Source: Photobacterium sp. JCM 19050 (GTDB lineage: Bacteria > Pseudomonadota > Gammaproteobacteria > Enterobacterales > Vibrionaceae). From it: a stretch of DNA of 64,000 nucleotides. Positions 1 to 12,434 of the stretch are shown here, piece by piece. Both the position numbers and the translations under genes were made by a program. The number at the start of each line of letters is the position of its first letter. Position 1 is the first letter of the stretch. Where the stretch lies: the NCBI GenBank assembly GCA_001310455.1, contig BAXG01000022.1:24582-88581 (forward strand), written 5' to 3'. The notes below the pieces were generated by a model. It was given only the letters and a program-made list of their open reading frames with translations, made no database searches and was not told the DNA's origin.

Positions 1-2455
1 GGGCTTTTACCCCGGCAGGCTTGCCAAGCGGTGCGGGCAGTGACGATGAAATGGCATCAAGGGACGCATCCAGCCTGGCCTGGTAATGGAAACCGACATC
101 TTTCAGTGACAACCCGACATCAAGTTGCCAAGGTGCCCTGCCTTCAACCTCTCCGGCATTAGGCAAACCAATAGCGGCCTTTAGTTTGTTGGCATCCCAG
201 TTACCGTCCATGTTGAGGTCAACCAGGTAACCGCTTGTTTCACTCTCACCGGTAAATCCGAAATTCACCGCCTGGTCCCAGAGCGTGCCGCTCAGGTCTC
301 CGGCACTGAGAATATCATTCCGGAAATCCAGGGTTCCCCTGACATTCTTGAGGGTGAGGCTCGGTGCCTCAACGTTGATAGTGTTGCCCTTGAACTGCAC
401 TGTACCGCGCGCATCAACATCTGCACCACTCAGCGGTATAGTCAGTTTGAAGTGGGACGATACCTGGTTTTGCACCTGCACATGGGTAAGCGCAGCCCCA
501 ACGGAATCCACTAAAGGCGTAGCAGCATGTAATCACGTACTGCCTCACCGTCCGCTTTCGCTTTCACATCGAGCAGCAGGTTGCCGTCGTCAGACAGACG
601 GTTAATCTGGCCGGTTACCACGCCATTGGATATATCCATAAGATCAACCCGGCTGGCGTTGATGAACATCGCCTCTCCATCAAACAGCAGATCAAGATCT
701 GTGTTGGTCAGCGGAGGCCAGGCGGTGTCAAAACTGAACTTGGTTTTCCTAAGCGGCACCCAAGCCTGGAAGACACCGCTGTTGTCGTTGTAAGGAAAAT
801 CATCGAGTTCGCCGTACCACAGCAATTTGGCTCCAGTGGCCTTTCCGCCCTGGATAGCGGCAGAAAGGTAGTCGGTTAGTTCCTGACCCAGCGCCAGCGT
901 TGGCAGATAACGCCAGGTTTGCCCGGCATGCTGAATATCGATGTCACCGTAAATTGCGAGGAGCGGCGACTCCCCGTCAGGCATATCCAGCCGGAATGCG
1001 CCGTCGACAACAAGATCCGGAGAAACCACATGAACCTTGTCAGCCCAGAGGTGCCACCCCTTATCATTACCCAGCCAGTAAGCGCTGACTTCGCCCTTTT
1101 TGACCGGCAGCGGCGCCTGGAAAAACTCACCGTAAGGGAGTTCATCATCCTGCATGGTAAATGTTGCATGGCCTTTTAGTCCCTGCCCGGCAATGTCAGC
1201 ATTGAGCTTGTGGGCTTCTGGCAGGTAACTCCAGTGATTAAAGCCCCCTTTTTCCAGGCGGAACGAATAGGCAGGAAGAGCCTCGCCCGCTCCGGCAACG
1301 CGGATGTCTTTAATCAGCCCTGAGGGTTCAGTGCTTTTACAATACGCTCGACCTTCCCATCAGCATCAAGCAGGCTGACTAGGGGGCGAAGGCTGGGAAC
1401 CGACAGCTCACTGATATTCAGCTTCCAGCTTTCTGGCTGCCAGAGGGCATGAACGTCAAGTGCCGGCCAGGCTACTCCGTTGGTTTCCAGCAACAGGGCA
1501 TTGGTATCAAGGCGCAAGTGCTTTTCACCCTTTGGGGTCAACAACAGTGTGCCGCCCTTTATCGCCACGGTTTGTTTCTGTTTCTGGTGCTGCCATTCAA
1601 GATAGCTGTCACTGAGGTTCAACTGGGCAGATGCCAGTTGCCCGGCTTTAATCTTTAACCATGCCTCAAACGAAACCCGGCCTTTTTCAATTTCATGCCG
1701 GGTAGAGAGGTTCTTCTCTAGCCAGGGACGGACAGAGATGTCTTTTGCATCGACATAAATACGCCCGTCAGCATCTTTGAGTCCACGGACGGAGAGAAAA
1801 TCGGCCTGCACTGTCAGCGCGTTGAAGCTGGTACCGCGAAGGCTCAATACACCTTGCGCCTGGTGCCGGGCACCGCTGTTTTTCCATTTGAGCGCCCGGA
1901 TGTCGATGGTACGGATCTCACCGGATGGCGCGAGCATCCTGACGGTCGAATTCTTCAGGGAAAAATGACTGAGGGTGGATAAAAAGAGGTTTTCCAGCCG
2001 GGTGGCTGCCATGGCCGGTTTTAACTGGGTTGAGTGCTTACCGGCGGCGTTTCAGCCGAAGGTGCAGGTATAAACTGAGTGGTATCTACATACAGTCCGG
2101 AAATAGAAAGATCTGAAAGCACCGGCTCCAGTTGGAGCACACTTTGCAGAAGATCCAGCTCCACGCGGGAGGATTCAATCCGGGCAACCGGGGAGTCCCC
2201 TTCAACCGGGTCGCTGACCACCAGGTTTTGCAGTGTAATAACGGGGCCGCTGTTTCTCCAGCGGCCTTTGATGCCCGTGAAATCCAGGTTAAACCCGGTT
2301 TCACGGCTCAGGTAGGTTTCAATCTGACTGTGATAGTTGTCGAGGCTGGGCAGCAACACTCTCAGCCCGGTCAGAGCCAGGGCAATAATTACCAGTAAAC
2401 TGATACATAGCCATAAAATAGCCCTGACTATATGGACTGAGATTCGTTTATACAA
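1..2455 (-). CDS. yhdP: YhdP AsmA-like envelope protein (5' part, frameshifted)
   Basis: This is the N-terminal two thirds of YhdP; the C-terminus lies beyond the left edge. The family (about 1,270 residues) is a long AsmA-like inner-membrane-anchored protein that spans the periplasm and helps move phospholipids to the outer membrane. Visible: an N-terminal membrane helix at about residues 10-32 (ILWLCISLLVIIALALTG) followed by the AsmA-type start of a beta-rich chain (SRETGFNLDFTGIKGRW). It starts 7 bases after the rng stop, the usual maf-rng-yhdP order. The frame breaks three times, near 2028, 1317 and 516. Each is repaired by one extra C on the coding strand; the third gives LLRPLVDSVGAAL and the reading then stays open to the window edge. 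I read these as dropped bases rather than decay. Confidence 0.88.
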
Positions 2456-2462
2456 CGGCGTG

Positions 2463-3931
2463 CTACATCATTACCACGTCAAACTGTTCCTGGGTATACA
2501 GGGGCTCCTGATTGATAACCACTTGCTTGCCGATAAAGACTTCCAGCTCTGCAACGGCATGGGATTCTTCGCCTTGCAGTGCCTCAACCACGGTTGGAGA
2601 GGCATAAACGACAAACTTGTCGGCATCATAGGCACGGTTGACCCGGGTGATCTCACGGAGGATCTCATAGCAGACGGTTTCAACTGTCTTGACCGTACCG
2701 CGCCCTTTACAGGTTGGACACTGCCCACACAGGATATGTTCCAGACTTTCGCGGGTACGCTTGCGGGTCATCTCCACAAGGCCCAGTTGCGTAAAGCCGT
2801 TGATGTTGGTTTTTACCCGGTCTTTTTCCAGTGCCTGCTCCAGAAGGTGCAGCACCCGGCGACGGTGTTCATCAGACCCCATGTCGATAAAGTCGATGAT
2901 AATGATACCGCCGAGGTTACGCAGCCGGAGTTGACGTGCAATGGCCTGGGTCGCCTCAACATTGGTGTTGAAAATCGTTTCTTCCAGGTTGCGACGGCCG
3001 ACAAACGCACCGGTATTGATATCAATGGTGGTCATCGCCTCGGTCTGGTCGATGATCAGGTAGCCACCGGATTTGAGCTCAACCTTTCGATCCATTGACC
3101 GTTGGATTTCGTTCTCCACATCGTAGAGATCGAAGATAGGCATATTGCCGCTGTAGTATTCCAGCTTGTCTGTCAGTTCCGGCACAAACTCAGAGGTAAA
3201 CTCCTGCAACTTTTCGAAAGTCAGTCGCGAGTCGACCTTGATAAGCTCAATCTCAGTGCCGACAAAATCACGCAGGATTCGCGGTGCCAGGCCCAACTCC
3301 CCGTACAGCATGGATTTGGAGGAATAGCGGTCACGACGCTCAATCACTTTACGCCACAGGCGCTTGAGAAATTCCGCATCCTGGCGCATTTCCACGTCAC
3401 TGGCACCTTCGGCAGCGGTACGGATAATAAAACCACCCAGCTCATCACAATATTCTGAGACGGTGTTTTTCAGGCGTTCGCGCTCTTCTTCACTCTCGAT
3501 ACGCTGGGAAACGCTACGTGACTGGCTCCCGGCATAAACACCAGGTAACGTGAAGGGAGTGTGATATCAGTTGTCAGACGGGCACCTTTGGTACCAAGCG
3601 GATCTTTAACCACCTGGACAACCAGATCCTGCCCTTGGCGAACCAGTTCAGAAATATCACGAACCTTGAACTGCTGTTTTTCACTTTCAGCAACACATTC
3701 GGTGTGCGGAACAATGTCAGAGGCGTGCAGGAAAGCGGCTTTTTCCAGGCCGATATCAACGAACGCAGCCTGCATGCCCGGCAGGACACGGCTTACTTTT
3801 CCTTTGTAGATATTCCCGACGATACCGCGCTTTGCCTCTCTCTCCACATGGATTTCCTGAAGGCTTCCACCTTCAATCATGGCAACACGCGTTTCAGTAG
3901 GGGTGACGTTAATCAGTAACTCAGCACCCAT
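2463..3931 (-). CDS. rng: Ribonuclease G (one frameshift)
   Basis: RNase G of the RNase E/G family is an endoribonuclease that matures the 5' end of 16S rRNA and acts in mRNA decay. The N-terminus MGAELLINVTPTETRVAM leads into the S1 RNA-binding domain (KRGIVGNIYKGKVSRVLPGM). The catalytic DNase I-like region contains the metal-binding aspartate segment IIIIDFIDMGSDEHRRRV, and the zinc-link CGQCPTCKGRG follows. The frame breaks near 3512, after FMPGASHVA; one added base on the coding strand (GCG GTT) restores VSQRIESEEERERL and gives 489 residues, the length of the E. coli enzyme. It follows maf by 21 bases and precedes yhdP by 7, so it is co-transcribed. Confidence 0.93.
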
Positions 3932-3952
3932 GGTTTCCCTCGGCTAATTTTT

Positions 3953-4516
3953 TCAGAATTCTTTTATCAGCGCTTCTGTTTCACACAGTGGCAGGCCAAC
4001 CACAGCGTGGTAGCTGCCTTCGATCCGCCGGACAAACTTTCCGCCAATCCCCTGAATCGCATAGCTTCCAGCCTTGTCGCAGGGCTCACCGGATTGCCAA
4101 TACTGCCGTATCTCTTCCGGTTCGATGTCCCGGAACCACACGTCAGTAACCACTAACTCCGTTTTTTGTTTTTCGTTGTCAGCCAGGGTTACCGCTGTCA
4201 TCACCTGATGCGAGCGACCTGACAGCATGGCAAGCATCTGTTCGGCATGAGCGAGATCCTGAGGCTTTTCAAGCACGCTTCCGTCACATACCACGATAGT
4301 ATCGGAGCCGATAACCGGCCTGTTTTCCGGGGCTACAGCCACACCGGCCATCGCTTTGTCCCGGGAAAGGCGGCGCACATAAGCCTGTGCCTGCTCTCCG
4401 GGCTGGCGCACTTCTTCAACATCCACTTTCAGAACATCAAAGTCCACACCAAGCTGGGACAGCAGTTCACGTCGCCTTGGCGACCCGGAAGCTAAGTAGA
4501 CCGGCTTAAGAGACAT
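3953..4516 (-). CDS. maf: Maf/YhdE nucleotide pyrophosphatase
   Basis: This Maf-family enzyme hydrolyses non-canonical or excess nucleoside triphosphates, probably dTTP/UTP (YhdE branch), to monophosphates. The N-terminal signature [17 protein letters not shown] and the downstream IGSDTIV and [17 protein letters not shown] blocks are family hallmarks. The frame is intact. Two in-frame ATGs exist (4522 and 4516). I choose 4516 because the AAGG at the end of mreD then has a normal spacing and because homologues begin [13 protein letters not shown]. It sits between mreD and rng, as in most gammaproteobacteria. Confidence 0.93.
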   Translation of the reverse strand: MSLKPVYLASGSPRRRELLSQLGVDFDVLKVDVEEVRQPGEQAQAYVRRLSRDKAMAGVAVAPENRPVIGSDTIVVCDGSVLEKPQDLAHAEQMLAMLSGRSHQVMTAVTLADNEKQKTELVVTDVWFRDIEPEEIRQYWQSGEPCDKAGSYAIQGIGGKFVRRIEGSYHAVVGLPLCETEALIKEF

Positions 4517-4522
4517 AATCAT

Positions 4523-5017
4523 TTACCTTATCGCAAACTGGCGGCGAATTCTGCGAAGCAGCAGGAACAGCCACGGCCACAACAGGAAGTTTAACAGCGC
4601 CGACCACAGGAGTTCAGGAAGGAATGTGATATTGGAGATCACATATTCAGCCCAGAACTCTATCAGTTTGCCCAGCACCCCGAGGCAAGCCACCAACATG
4701 GCCTGTTGCCACAAAGAAAGGTTTCTCAACAACTGGAAGTTGATTGCCACCAGGTAAATCAGGATAGACATGGTAAGTGCACGCACACCCAGCGTTGAAC
4801 CCAGCATCAGATCCCACAGTAGGCCAAGGACCATTGCAGAGCCGACATTGACGCGGTGTGGCAGTGCCATTACCCAGTAAGTTGCCACCAGCAACACCCA
4901 GTTTGGGCGGAACGGCTCAAGCGCTCCTGGCCAGGGAGTGGTTTGCAGGATAAGAGCGACGATAAACGACGTCCAGATAACCAGATGGCCGCGCAGCGCA
5001 CTAGATTTAGTCGCCAT
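4523..5017 (-). CDS. mreD: Rod-shape protein MreD
   Basis: MreD is a small polytopic inner-membrane protein of the elongasome, linking the MreB filament to lateral-wall peptidoglycan synthesis. The 164-residue product is very hydrophobic, with about five membrane segments, an early PFRPNWVLLVATYW motif and an arginine-rich end (LLRRIRRQFAIR). Its ATG overlaps the last 11 bases of mreC, implying translational coupling, and the maf start lies just after its stop. The frame is intact. Confidence 0.93.
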   Translation of the reverse strand: MATKSSALRGHLVIWTSFIVALILQTTPWPGALEPFRPNWVLLVATYWVMALPHRVNVGSAMVLGLLWDLMLGSTLGVRALTMSILIYLVAINFQLLRNLSLWQQAMLVACLGVLGKLIEFWAEYVISNITFLPELLWSALLNFLLWPWLFLLLRRIRRQFAIR

Positions 5018-5953
5018 TGCCGGCCTCCGGTTTTGTCAATTCAGGTTGCGGTTTAGCATTCACTTTGCTGTCTGCTTCGTTGGGTGCCACTGCAGGCTTC
5101 GCATCCTCTGGGACGCTGACACCATTGCGCTCAACACCGGTAGGCCAGACAAGCAACACATAGCGAAGCCGGTCAAAGCTTACCGCGGGCTTGGCGATCA
5201 CATCGGCAAACGGGCGCTGGTTGTCGTAAGCAAAGGAAGTAATGGTGCCGACCGGATAGCCTTCAGGGAAAACACCGCCCAACCCGGAGGAAACCAGTTT
5301 GTCTCCCACGTCGATATCCGTACTGCTTGGGATATTATCCAGCCGGAGGGTATCAACCTCACCGGTGCCGGACGCGATAACACGAATGTCGTTACGCATC
5401 ACCTGAACGGGGATGGCATGGTTCGGGTCTGTCAGCAGGACAACCCGGCTGTTATGCGCCCCAACATACGCCACCTGGCCGACAATGCCTTTTTCGTTGA
5501 TCACCGGCTGGCTTCGTAGACTCCGTTGGTCCGGCCTTTGTCGATCATAATCTGCCGTTGGTAAGGGGACGAATCCACCGCCATCACTTCAGCGATCATC
5601 TTGCGCTCATCCCGGACAAACGGCGACCCCAGCAACTGGCGCAGACGCTGGTTCTCCTGCTCATACTGATCTTTCAGCAGCAGGTCACTTTTCAGGTGCA
5701 GGACTTCGTTTTTCAGGGCTTCGTTTTCGCTGATAAGGCGCTCACGAGAAGTCAGTTGGACGAACGTATTGTCCAGCACATCACGGGGCATGTTCGCGGC
5801 AAACTGGAGAGGTGCAACAAACGAGTTCAACAGGTAGCGCACGCTGGTAAACGCGCCTAAACGGCTGTCAGCCAGCATAAGGCTGGCTGACAGAAGAATC
5901 GCCAAGAAAAGGCGGAGTTGCAGGGATGGTCCCCTGCCAAATATCGGTTTCAT
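5007..5953 (-). CDS. mreC: Rod-shape protein MreC (one frameshift)
   Basis: MreC is a bitopic periplasmic scaffold of the elongasome that activates PBP2/RodA. Visible: a short cytoplasmic N-terminus (MKPIFGRGPSLQLRL), one membrane helix (FLAILLSASLMLA), a coiled coil (RERLISENEALKNEVLHLKSD) and the beta-barrel MreC domain (GIVGQVAYVGAHNSRVVLLTD). The frame breaks near 5512; adding one G (GAA GGC CAG) joins NGVYEGQPVINEKG and gives 315 residues. The C-terminal tail is Pro/Ala/Glu/Lys-rich. It follows mreB by 38 bases in the mreBCD operon. Confidence 0.93.
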
Positions 5954-5991
5954 TCAGTGTATTAACCTATAGAGACACACAGCCGAAGCTG

Positions 5992-7125
<1,134 letters not shown>

Positions 7126-7190
7126 TCAAACAGGAGGCATGGCAAGGTTTTTGTCAAAACTAATTGGTTATTTGAGCCCTTTCATGGGAA

Positions 7191-10100
7191 TCAGTTCACC
7201 TCTCGCCAGAAAACAACACGATCATGCCCCCGGAAAATACCGAAATACACACTGGCTCGAGGATCGACATTGGCATCCGGCGAACTACCTCCCCAGTTCC
7301 AGTAATACTTTAACCATGCCGGCATAGGGACAGATGCCGTCACCTCCCCTTCAAACCCCCGGTTCGAAAGCCAGTGAAGTGTCGTCTGCCCGTCGTTGAA
7401 TTTGCTGTCAGGCCAACTGCGCTTACACCGGCAGGAACCGGGAAAGGTGTTACATGGGTACCGGAGGCAGTCAGGCTGACATTGCCGAGCACAGAACAAT
7501 TGTCTTTGTCGTTACGAACCCAGTCGCTGCCATTCCAGTATCTGGCTTCCACCTTACTTTTTACCGTTTCGTTTAATGGCCCCACCGCATATTCGACATG
7601 GCCTCTGCCATACCTCATCATCTGCGTGCCAAGCTCAACCGCAGTGCAATTTGCTCCGCACTCTCCAGCCTGCCCCGGATGCATGTTCTTACCGGTTAGC
7701 TCAATTCCATCAGGATCACTCAGGCTGATGCCGATATCCATATTGTCATATGGACCATCCAGCACGGTTCCTCGAGAAAATACGATTTGATCTTCGATTG
7801 CGGCAACACCTGCCCGCCAATTGGTTTCGATAGACTGGCTGGTTGTCGATTGAGTACCCAGATGGCTGTCCAACCGGACAGAAAGATTTCGCCCATCATC
7901 ATCGTTTTCGGCGACGACACCTGTCGAGGCTTTTGCGAAGTTTCCTCGGTAGTTTTGTGTTGTTGCCCCTTTGTGGTTTTGGGCAACCAGATCACCGGAT
8001 ATAGAAAAAGCTCCGCCATATAACTGAACACATGACAGCCCGGCGTTATGTCTCCATTATTCAGTACAAAATGATCCGGTATAAATCGCCCGACCGGCTT
8101 GCTGGTCGCGGGCTGAACAGGCTGCATTTTTCCATCAATAACAACCCCCGGGGAGCCCAGGTATTCATCCGGTGGCGCAGCGGTAAAGGTAAACACTCCC
8201 ACTTCAGACACATTGAACTGGCGGGTGTTGTCATTCCCTTTCTGCCAGCCTGTAAACGTTGCGGGTTGATCGCAGACCGTGCCGCCGTTAACTTGACGAC
8301 ATCCTTCCACAATTGCATTTACACCTGCGGCTGGTGTCTTGAGGTTTGATGTAATCGCCAGACCTTCATGGGCGTAATTTGGAGTAGCTGTTGAGTAATC
8401 ACAGAAGTCACCTGAAGAAGGTGGATTCTGCTGCCATGCCACACCCTTAACGGTGATATCAAAAGGCTGCCCGGTCTTCTTAAACACAGGACATCTTGCG
8501 TTGCCTTTTGTACAGGTTTGCTCCGGCTCAACACATAGTCCGGCAGGAAAGCTGACGAAAGTGTCTGAACCTTCTAACTTCAGGCCTTGATTGCTTCCTG
8601 TCCCTGAATGCTTGGCTTCCAGCTTTATCTCACCCGCATCAGGATAGTTAACCTCAAGAAGCCCCTTGCCTGAGAATTAAAGTTCACACGAACCGGTTTA
8701 TAAGCCGATTCCAGCCCCACACCATTCACTGTTGGCTTAGGAGAACCGACTATATTGCCAGAATTTGGTGCCGAATAAGAGAACCTGAAATTCACATCAC
8801 GCGGCGCACCCAAATACGGGAGACATTGCCCCTCAGCCTTCCTGGGGAGGAATTTTCGACCGCATAGATCTCAATATTTGACGCAGGTTTACCGGCAATT
8901 TTATCTGGAATGTCGAACACAAAACCCGCATCTTGGAAATTTAAGGCGCAATTTCCTGCATTATATTCACCACCGCTACTGCACAAGGTATCGCTCATAG
9001 GACGAGTACTAGGGAAAGAACTTGGAATATCAAGCGTTATTTTACTTGGAGTAAAATTTCTTAATTGAACTATTGTTTTTCCACCAGTAAAAGTTACAGG
9101 ATTCGAAGACCATTCACCTTCTAGATTTTCAGGACTCAAGTTGGCCCTTACTTGTTCAGTATATAATTCATCGCAGGATTCATTTTTGCATGCTTTGATC
9201 TCAATATTTAAAGGGCTGCACGTCAAAGGTGTTTTGTGATATGTCAATTCAAAATGATGAATTTGCTCACCGACTGACCTTGACTTCAATGCGCAAATTT
9301 CGACATTATCTATTTCATGAATATTATTGTAGTCACCCGTTCCCGACGTGAATGTTAAATAGAATTCATCTGGAACATTTGATTGATTTTTTTCACTCAT
9401 CACATCAAAAGGCTTAATTACATTATCAAACTTAGAACTAGAATCAGTTTTCCTATTCACGCTTACCCTAGTAGATTTCCCATCTCTTGAGTCAATAATA
9501 ATCTGATAACGATTGAAATCCCGTCCCCAATAATCATCAATATCATCTATACAGTTATCTTTGAAGTTTCCGTTATTACAAGATCCCTTCAAATATGCAT
9601 AGCCGGAATCCCAACTATCAGTATATTGATTTTTCTTCCCTGACCCTCGAATAACAATTGATTGAGGAACTTGCTTACCAGGACCATTACCTTTGCCTCC
9701 TCCCTCCATGGAAAAATTGCCATATTCATCAAGTCCAATTCCCAGCCATCCACCAGCGAAACCATCATTCGTACTATCTCTGTAACCGTAGCCCAAGGGC
9801 CCGCCAAAGGCTCCCGGTTTTGGGGTTACACTTGAGTCAGACAAAACGACCGCGACACCATCTGCCCCCCGTAAACTCTTTCTTGAGTGAGCGAAGTGAT
9901 CGAATTCTAGAAATATTAGGTTTTCATCAGCAGGAAAGTAACGTTGGAAAGTTGCCGAAGTTGACTGGTTGTCCACTGCCTCAGTCAGCCTTAGCCGTTT
10001 TTTCCACCGAGGTATACTAGGCATAAAGTCGCCAAGGCTCTTTGCAGTTACCCAGTCATCACCTAAATTATCTCTAGAGAATTCATCAACAAAACACTCT

Positions 10101-10717
10101 GTTGGCTTTATTGGATTATTTAGACAAATACCAGACATATCAGCACTTTCAACAGCATTGGAATCATACTGTACATCCCCCGCAAACTGTGGAACCTGTC
10201 CCCCCACAGCAACGCTTCCCGTAATAAATGACTCATCAGAAAAATGTGCAGTACCAGCAGCATAAATCAGCGAATTCGTTCTTAGGTATCCATATACTTT
10301 TATGGCCCCAGTAACATATATTAGAAGGTTTTCAGGAGGGAGTGCTTGACCTTCTTGATCTGTAAAATTCAAATCTATAAGTCCTGGGTCTCTCCAGTCA
10401 CCTATAGTCAGATTTTTAAAATACAAACGAGTTGTGGCTCCCTTAGTTATTATTTTTGCTCCTTTAGGAATAACTACTTTTGATTCTCCTCTATAATTGT
10501 AATCCCCTGGCTCATAAATCAATTCACATGAAGTAGTTGTACAAGGGAAAACTTCGGGCTCAGGTAAATTTTTAGGCAAATTTAGTTTGACAGGTCCAAG
10601 GTTTTCAGAAATTCCATCAGAGAAAACCTCCTTACACAAAGGCAAATCTGCAAATGCTTTACTTCCAGAAACTACAATCAAAACGTAGACTATCCACAAT
10701 AGTATCGATTTAATCAT
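7191..10717 (-). CDS. mshQ: MshQ, large MSHA locus surface protein with lectin-like domain (4 frameshifts)
   Basis: MshQ is the last gene of the MSHA locus; its role is not well defined, but it is a large secreted or surface-associated protein. The product starts MIKSILLWIVYVLIVV (signal peptide ending near SKAFA). A beta-rich N-terminal region ends in an autotransporter-like AGTAHFSDESFITGSVAVGG stretch. An L-type-lectin/concanavalin-like domain follows at roughly residues 260-450 (GADGVAVVLSD, GGWLGIGLDEYGNFS). The C-terminus is the MshQ/DUF6701-type region ending VYFGIFRGHDRVVFWREVN. The frame breaks near 8816, 8665, 8013 and 7407, and one added base at each restores a 1,176-residue protein. 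The first 1.9 kb is visibly AT-richer than its neighbours. ATG 10717 is preferred over the upstream TTG 10753 because of a GAGG ribosome site and the signal peptide. Confidence 0.85.
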
Positions 10718-11144
10718 TACAAATTGCCTCAAAAACGATCCTACTCTAACCAAATCTTTTAACGTGTAATTGAATATCTATCTAAGAATTGGTTTTATCG
10801 TCTTAGATAGACAAAATGTCAGTAAGGTTTGAAATTTTTTGATTGCAGCACACTACGATTTGCTAGTGAAAAACCTCAAGAAACTGGAAATCAATATAAT
10901 TTCAAATCATATGAAATTTAGCACTTATAAAAAGAATAACCAACCTATTCATGCGACACTTGTGAAACTCCATCTTAAAGCCTGTTTGGTTACCTATGAG
11001 TCGTGCCAAGCTGAGCTCAAAAATGAACTTCAGCCTACCAGAGCGATTGGTAAACGTAATTTTACTAGGGGGAGTTGGGAGAAGCGTACAAGTTAGTCAT
11101 CTGAAAGCTCAGAGGATATAAAACACTAGCACAAAGATTTCACG
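10718..11144. other. Unusually long mshP-mshQ gap
   Basis: About 430 bases separate mshP from mshQ, whereas the other genes of this operon overlap or lie within about 20 bases of each other. The gap is AT-rich. An 85-codon plus-strand frame (10839-11096) has no recognisable family, no clear ribosome site and is probably chance. The only clear structure is the inverted repeat at 10778-10810. It may hold a separate mshQ promoter or mark the edge of a replaced block. Confidence 0.6.
10778..10810. repeat. 10-bp perfect inverted repeat upstream of mshQ
   Basis: CTATCTAAGA at 10778-10787 and its exact complement TCTTAGATAG at 10801-10810 are separated by 13 bases, about 60-90 bases before the mshQ start. 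There is no T-run typical of an intrinsic terminator on the mshQ strand. It could be an operator or a leader hairpin. Confidence 0.5.
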
Positions 11145-11612
11145 CTATTCCATTGCGGTCACTCGCACCGTGCGCTTAACGCGCATACAGCCGGAGCTGT
11201 CTGATGCTGTGCCGGAGCAGTTCTCGCTTTTGCAGATGGCATCACTGGTTATGGTGTACATGGTTTGTCCGGCCGAGCTTACTGCTGAGCACCCAAGGCT
11301 GACAGAGCATCCGCTGAATCCTTCCAAGCCGGTATCAGCGCCTATATTCCAGGCAGTTGAGACCCCACCACACCCGGTGCCTGTACCGGTTAGTGGATAC
11401 AGTTCAGCAAGCGCCTTTTCTGCACCACTGCTAGCTGCGCTGTAAGCCCGGATGCTCCAGACTTCAATCGCTGTACTGCGCGATGTTCGCCCCAGTATTT
11501 GAACCAGCGCCGCACCGAGCACCAGCATCCCGACGAGGATAAAAATCGATGTCATCAGCATTGAGCCTTGCTGGCTCCTGAGGGGTGAGATCAATCGTCT
11601 GTTAAGGGACAT
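11145..11612 (-). CDS. mshP: MshP minor pilin-like protein
   Basis: MshP is a PilX-like component of MSHA pilus assembly. The 155-residue product has a basic N-terminus (MSLNRRLISPLRSQQGSML) then a single hydrophobic helix (FILVGMLVLGAALVQILG), the architecture of the PilX/GspK group that lacks a canonical FTLIE prepilin site. Five or more cysteines in the C-terminal half (CGG, GCSVSLGC, CKSENC) could form disulfides. Its start overlaps the mshO stop by 11 bases. The frame is intact. Confidence 0.85.
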   Translation of the reverse strand: MSLNRRLISPLRSQQGSMLMTSIFILVGMLVLGAALVQILGRTSRSTAIEVWSIRAYSAASSGAEKALAELYPLTGTGTGCGGVSTAWNIGADTGLEGFSGCSVSLGCSAVSSAGQTMYTITSDAICKSENCSGTASDSSGCMRVKRTVRVTAME

Positions 11613-12434
11613 TGGCGATACTGACTTGGTGGTGGAACGTGAAATTTTGGCCGGAAATACTGAATTCCGGCTTTAACGTTATCAGAGCATTGCCGGCCGA
11701 ACCCGCTGACTCCACGGCAAATATCCGGTTCGTACTGACATCATTAACCAACTGCTGGGCCATTAGGGATCCGGCTCCCATATCGCCGGGATCCGGCTGA
11801 TTTGAGAAAAGCCCGTAATTGGCATACCGGCGTATCTGCCTGAGGCTTCGTTGTAACAAAAGCTAACCGGGGTCTTTGCCACATAGAACCTTTGCCTTGG
11901 TGACTCACTGGCAAAGCGAAGGGGGGCACCACCAAACGTGATGTCATTGGTTTGGGGATCTGAGCCCTGCACGATAGTGTTTATCACAGCGCGGTTAACG
12001 CCACTACTGTTGCTGGCTGTGTATACCGATGAGGCTGAAACAGGGTTCACCCACATCATCAACCCTCTTGCTACTGAACCGGTAGGCATTATCACAGTGC
12101 CACCGTTACCTGCTGCTGCCGGGTAAATTGGCAGCGTAAGGTAACGTCCCTTCGATTCGATGGGCAAAAATTCAAGGCACTGCCAGTTGGCCCCTGTTTT
12201 AACACGGGCACTGTTCGGCACGGCATCCCGGATTTCCCTGGTCAAACGGGCAATAAGAAAACGCCCTTCTCCAAGAATATTTTCTGTTTTGACCGAATCG
12301 GAATATATATCTCCCCCGGCTCGGATAATACTTCCGACAGAGAACGTAACGATTCCCATAATGACCACCACAGTGATCATCTCGATAAGGCTGAAGCCCT
12401 TCTGGTATCTGTAAGGAAGCGAAACTCTGCGCAT
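11602..12434 (-). CDS. mshO: MshO minor pilin (one frameshift)
   Basis: MshO is a PilW-like minor prepilin. The N-terminus MRRVSLPYRYQKGFSLIEMI contains the prepilin peptidase site G/FSLIE and the hydrophobic assembly helix. The frame breaks near 11830; one added C (TAC GCC CGG) joins to RYANYGLFSNQPDPGDMGAG and gives 277 residues ending at 11602. Its start coincides with the last base of mshD and its stop overlaps mshP, so the genes are translationally coupled. Confidence 0.87.

Noticed and set aside
2337..3098. 253-codon plus-strand open frame
   Set aside because: Antisense to rng and the yhdP start; no recognisable family.
10839..11096. 85-codon plus-strand open frame in the mshP-mshQ gap
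   Set aside because: No clear ribosome site or family; AT-rich chance frame is more likely.
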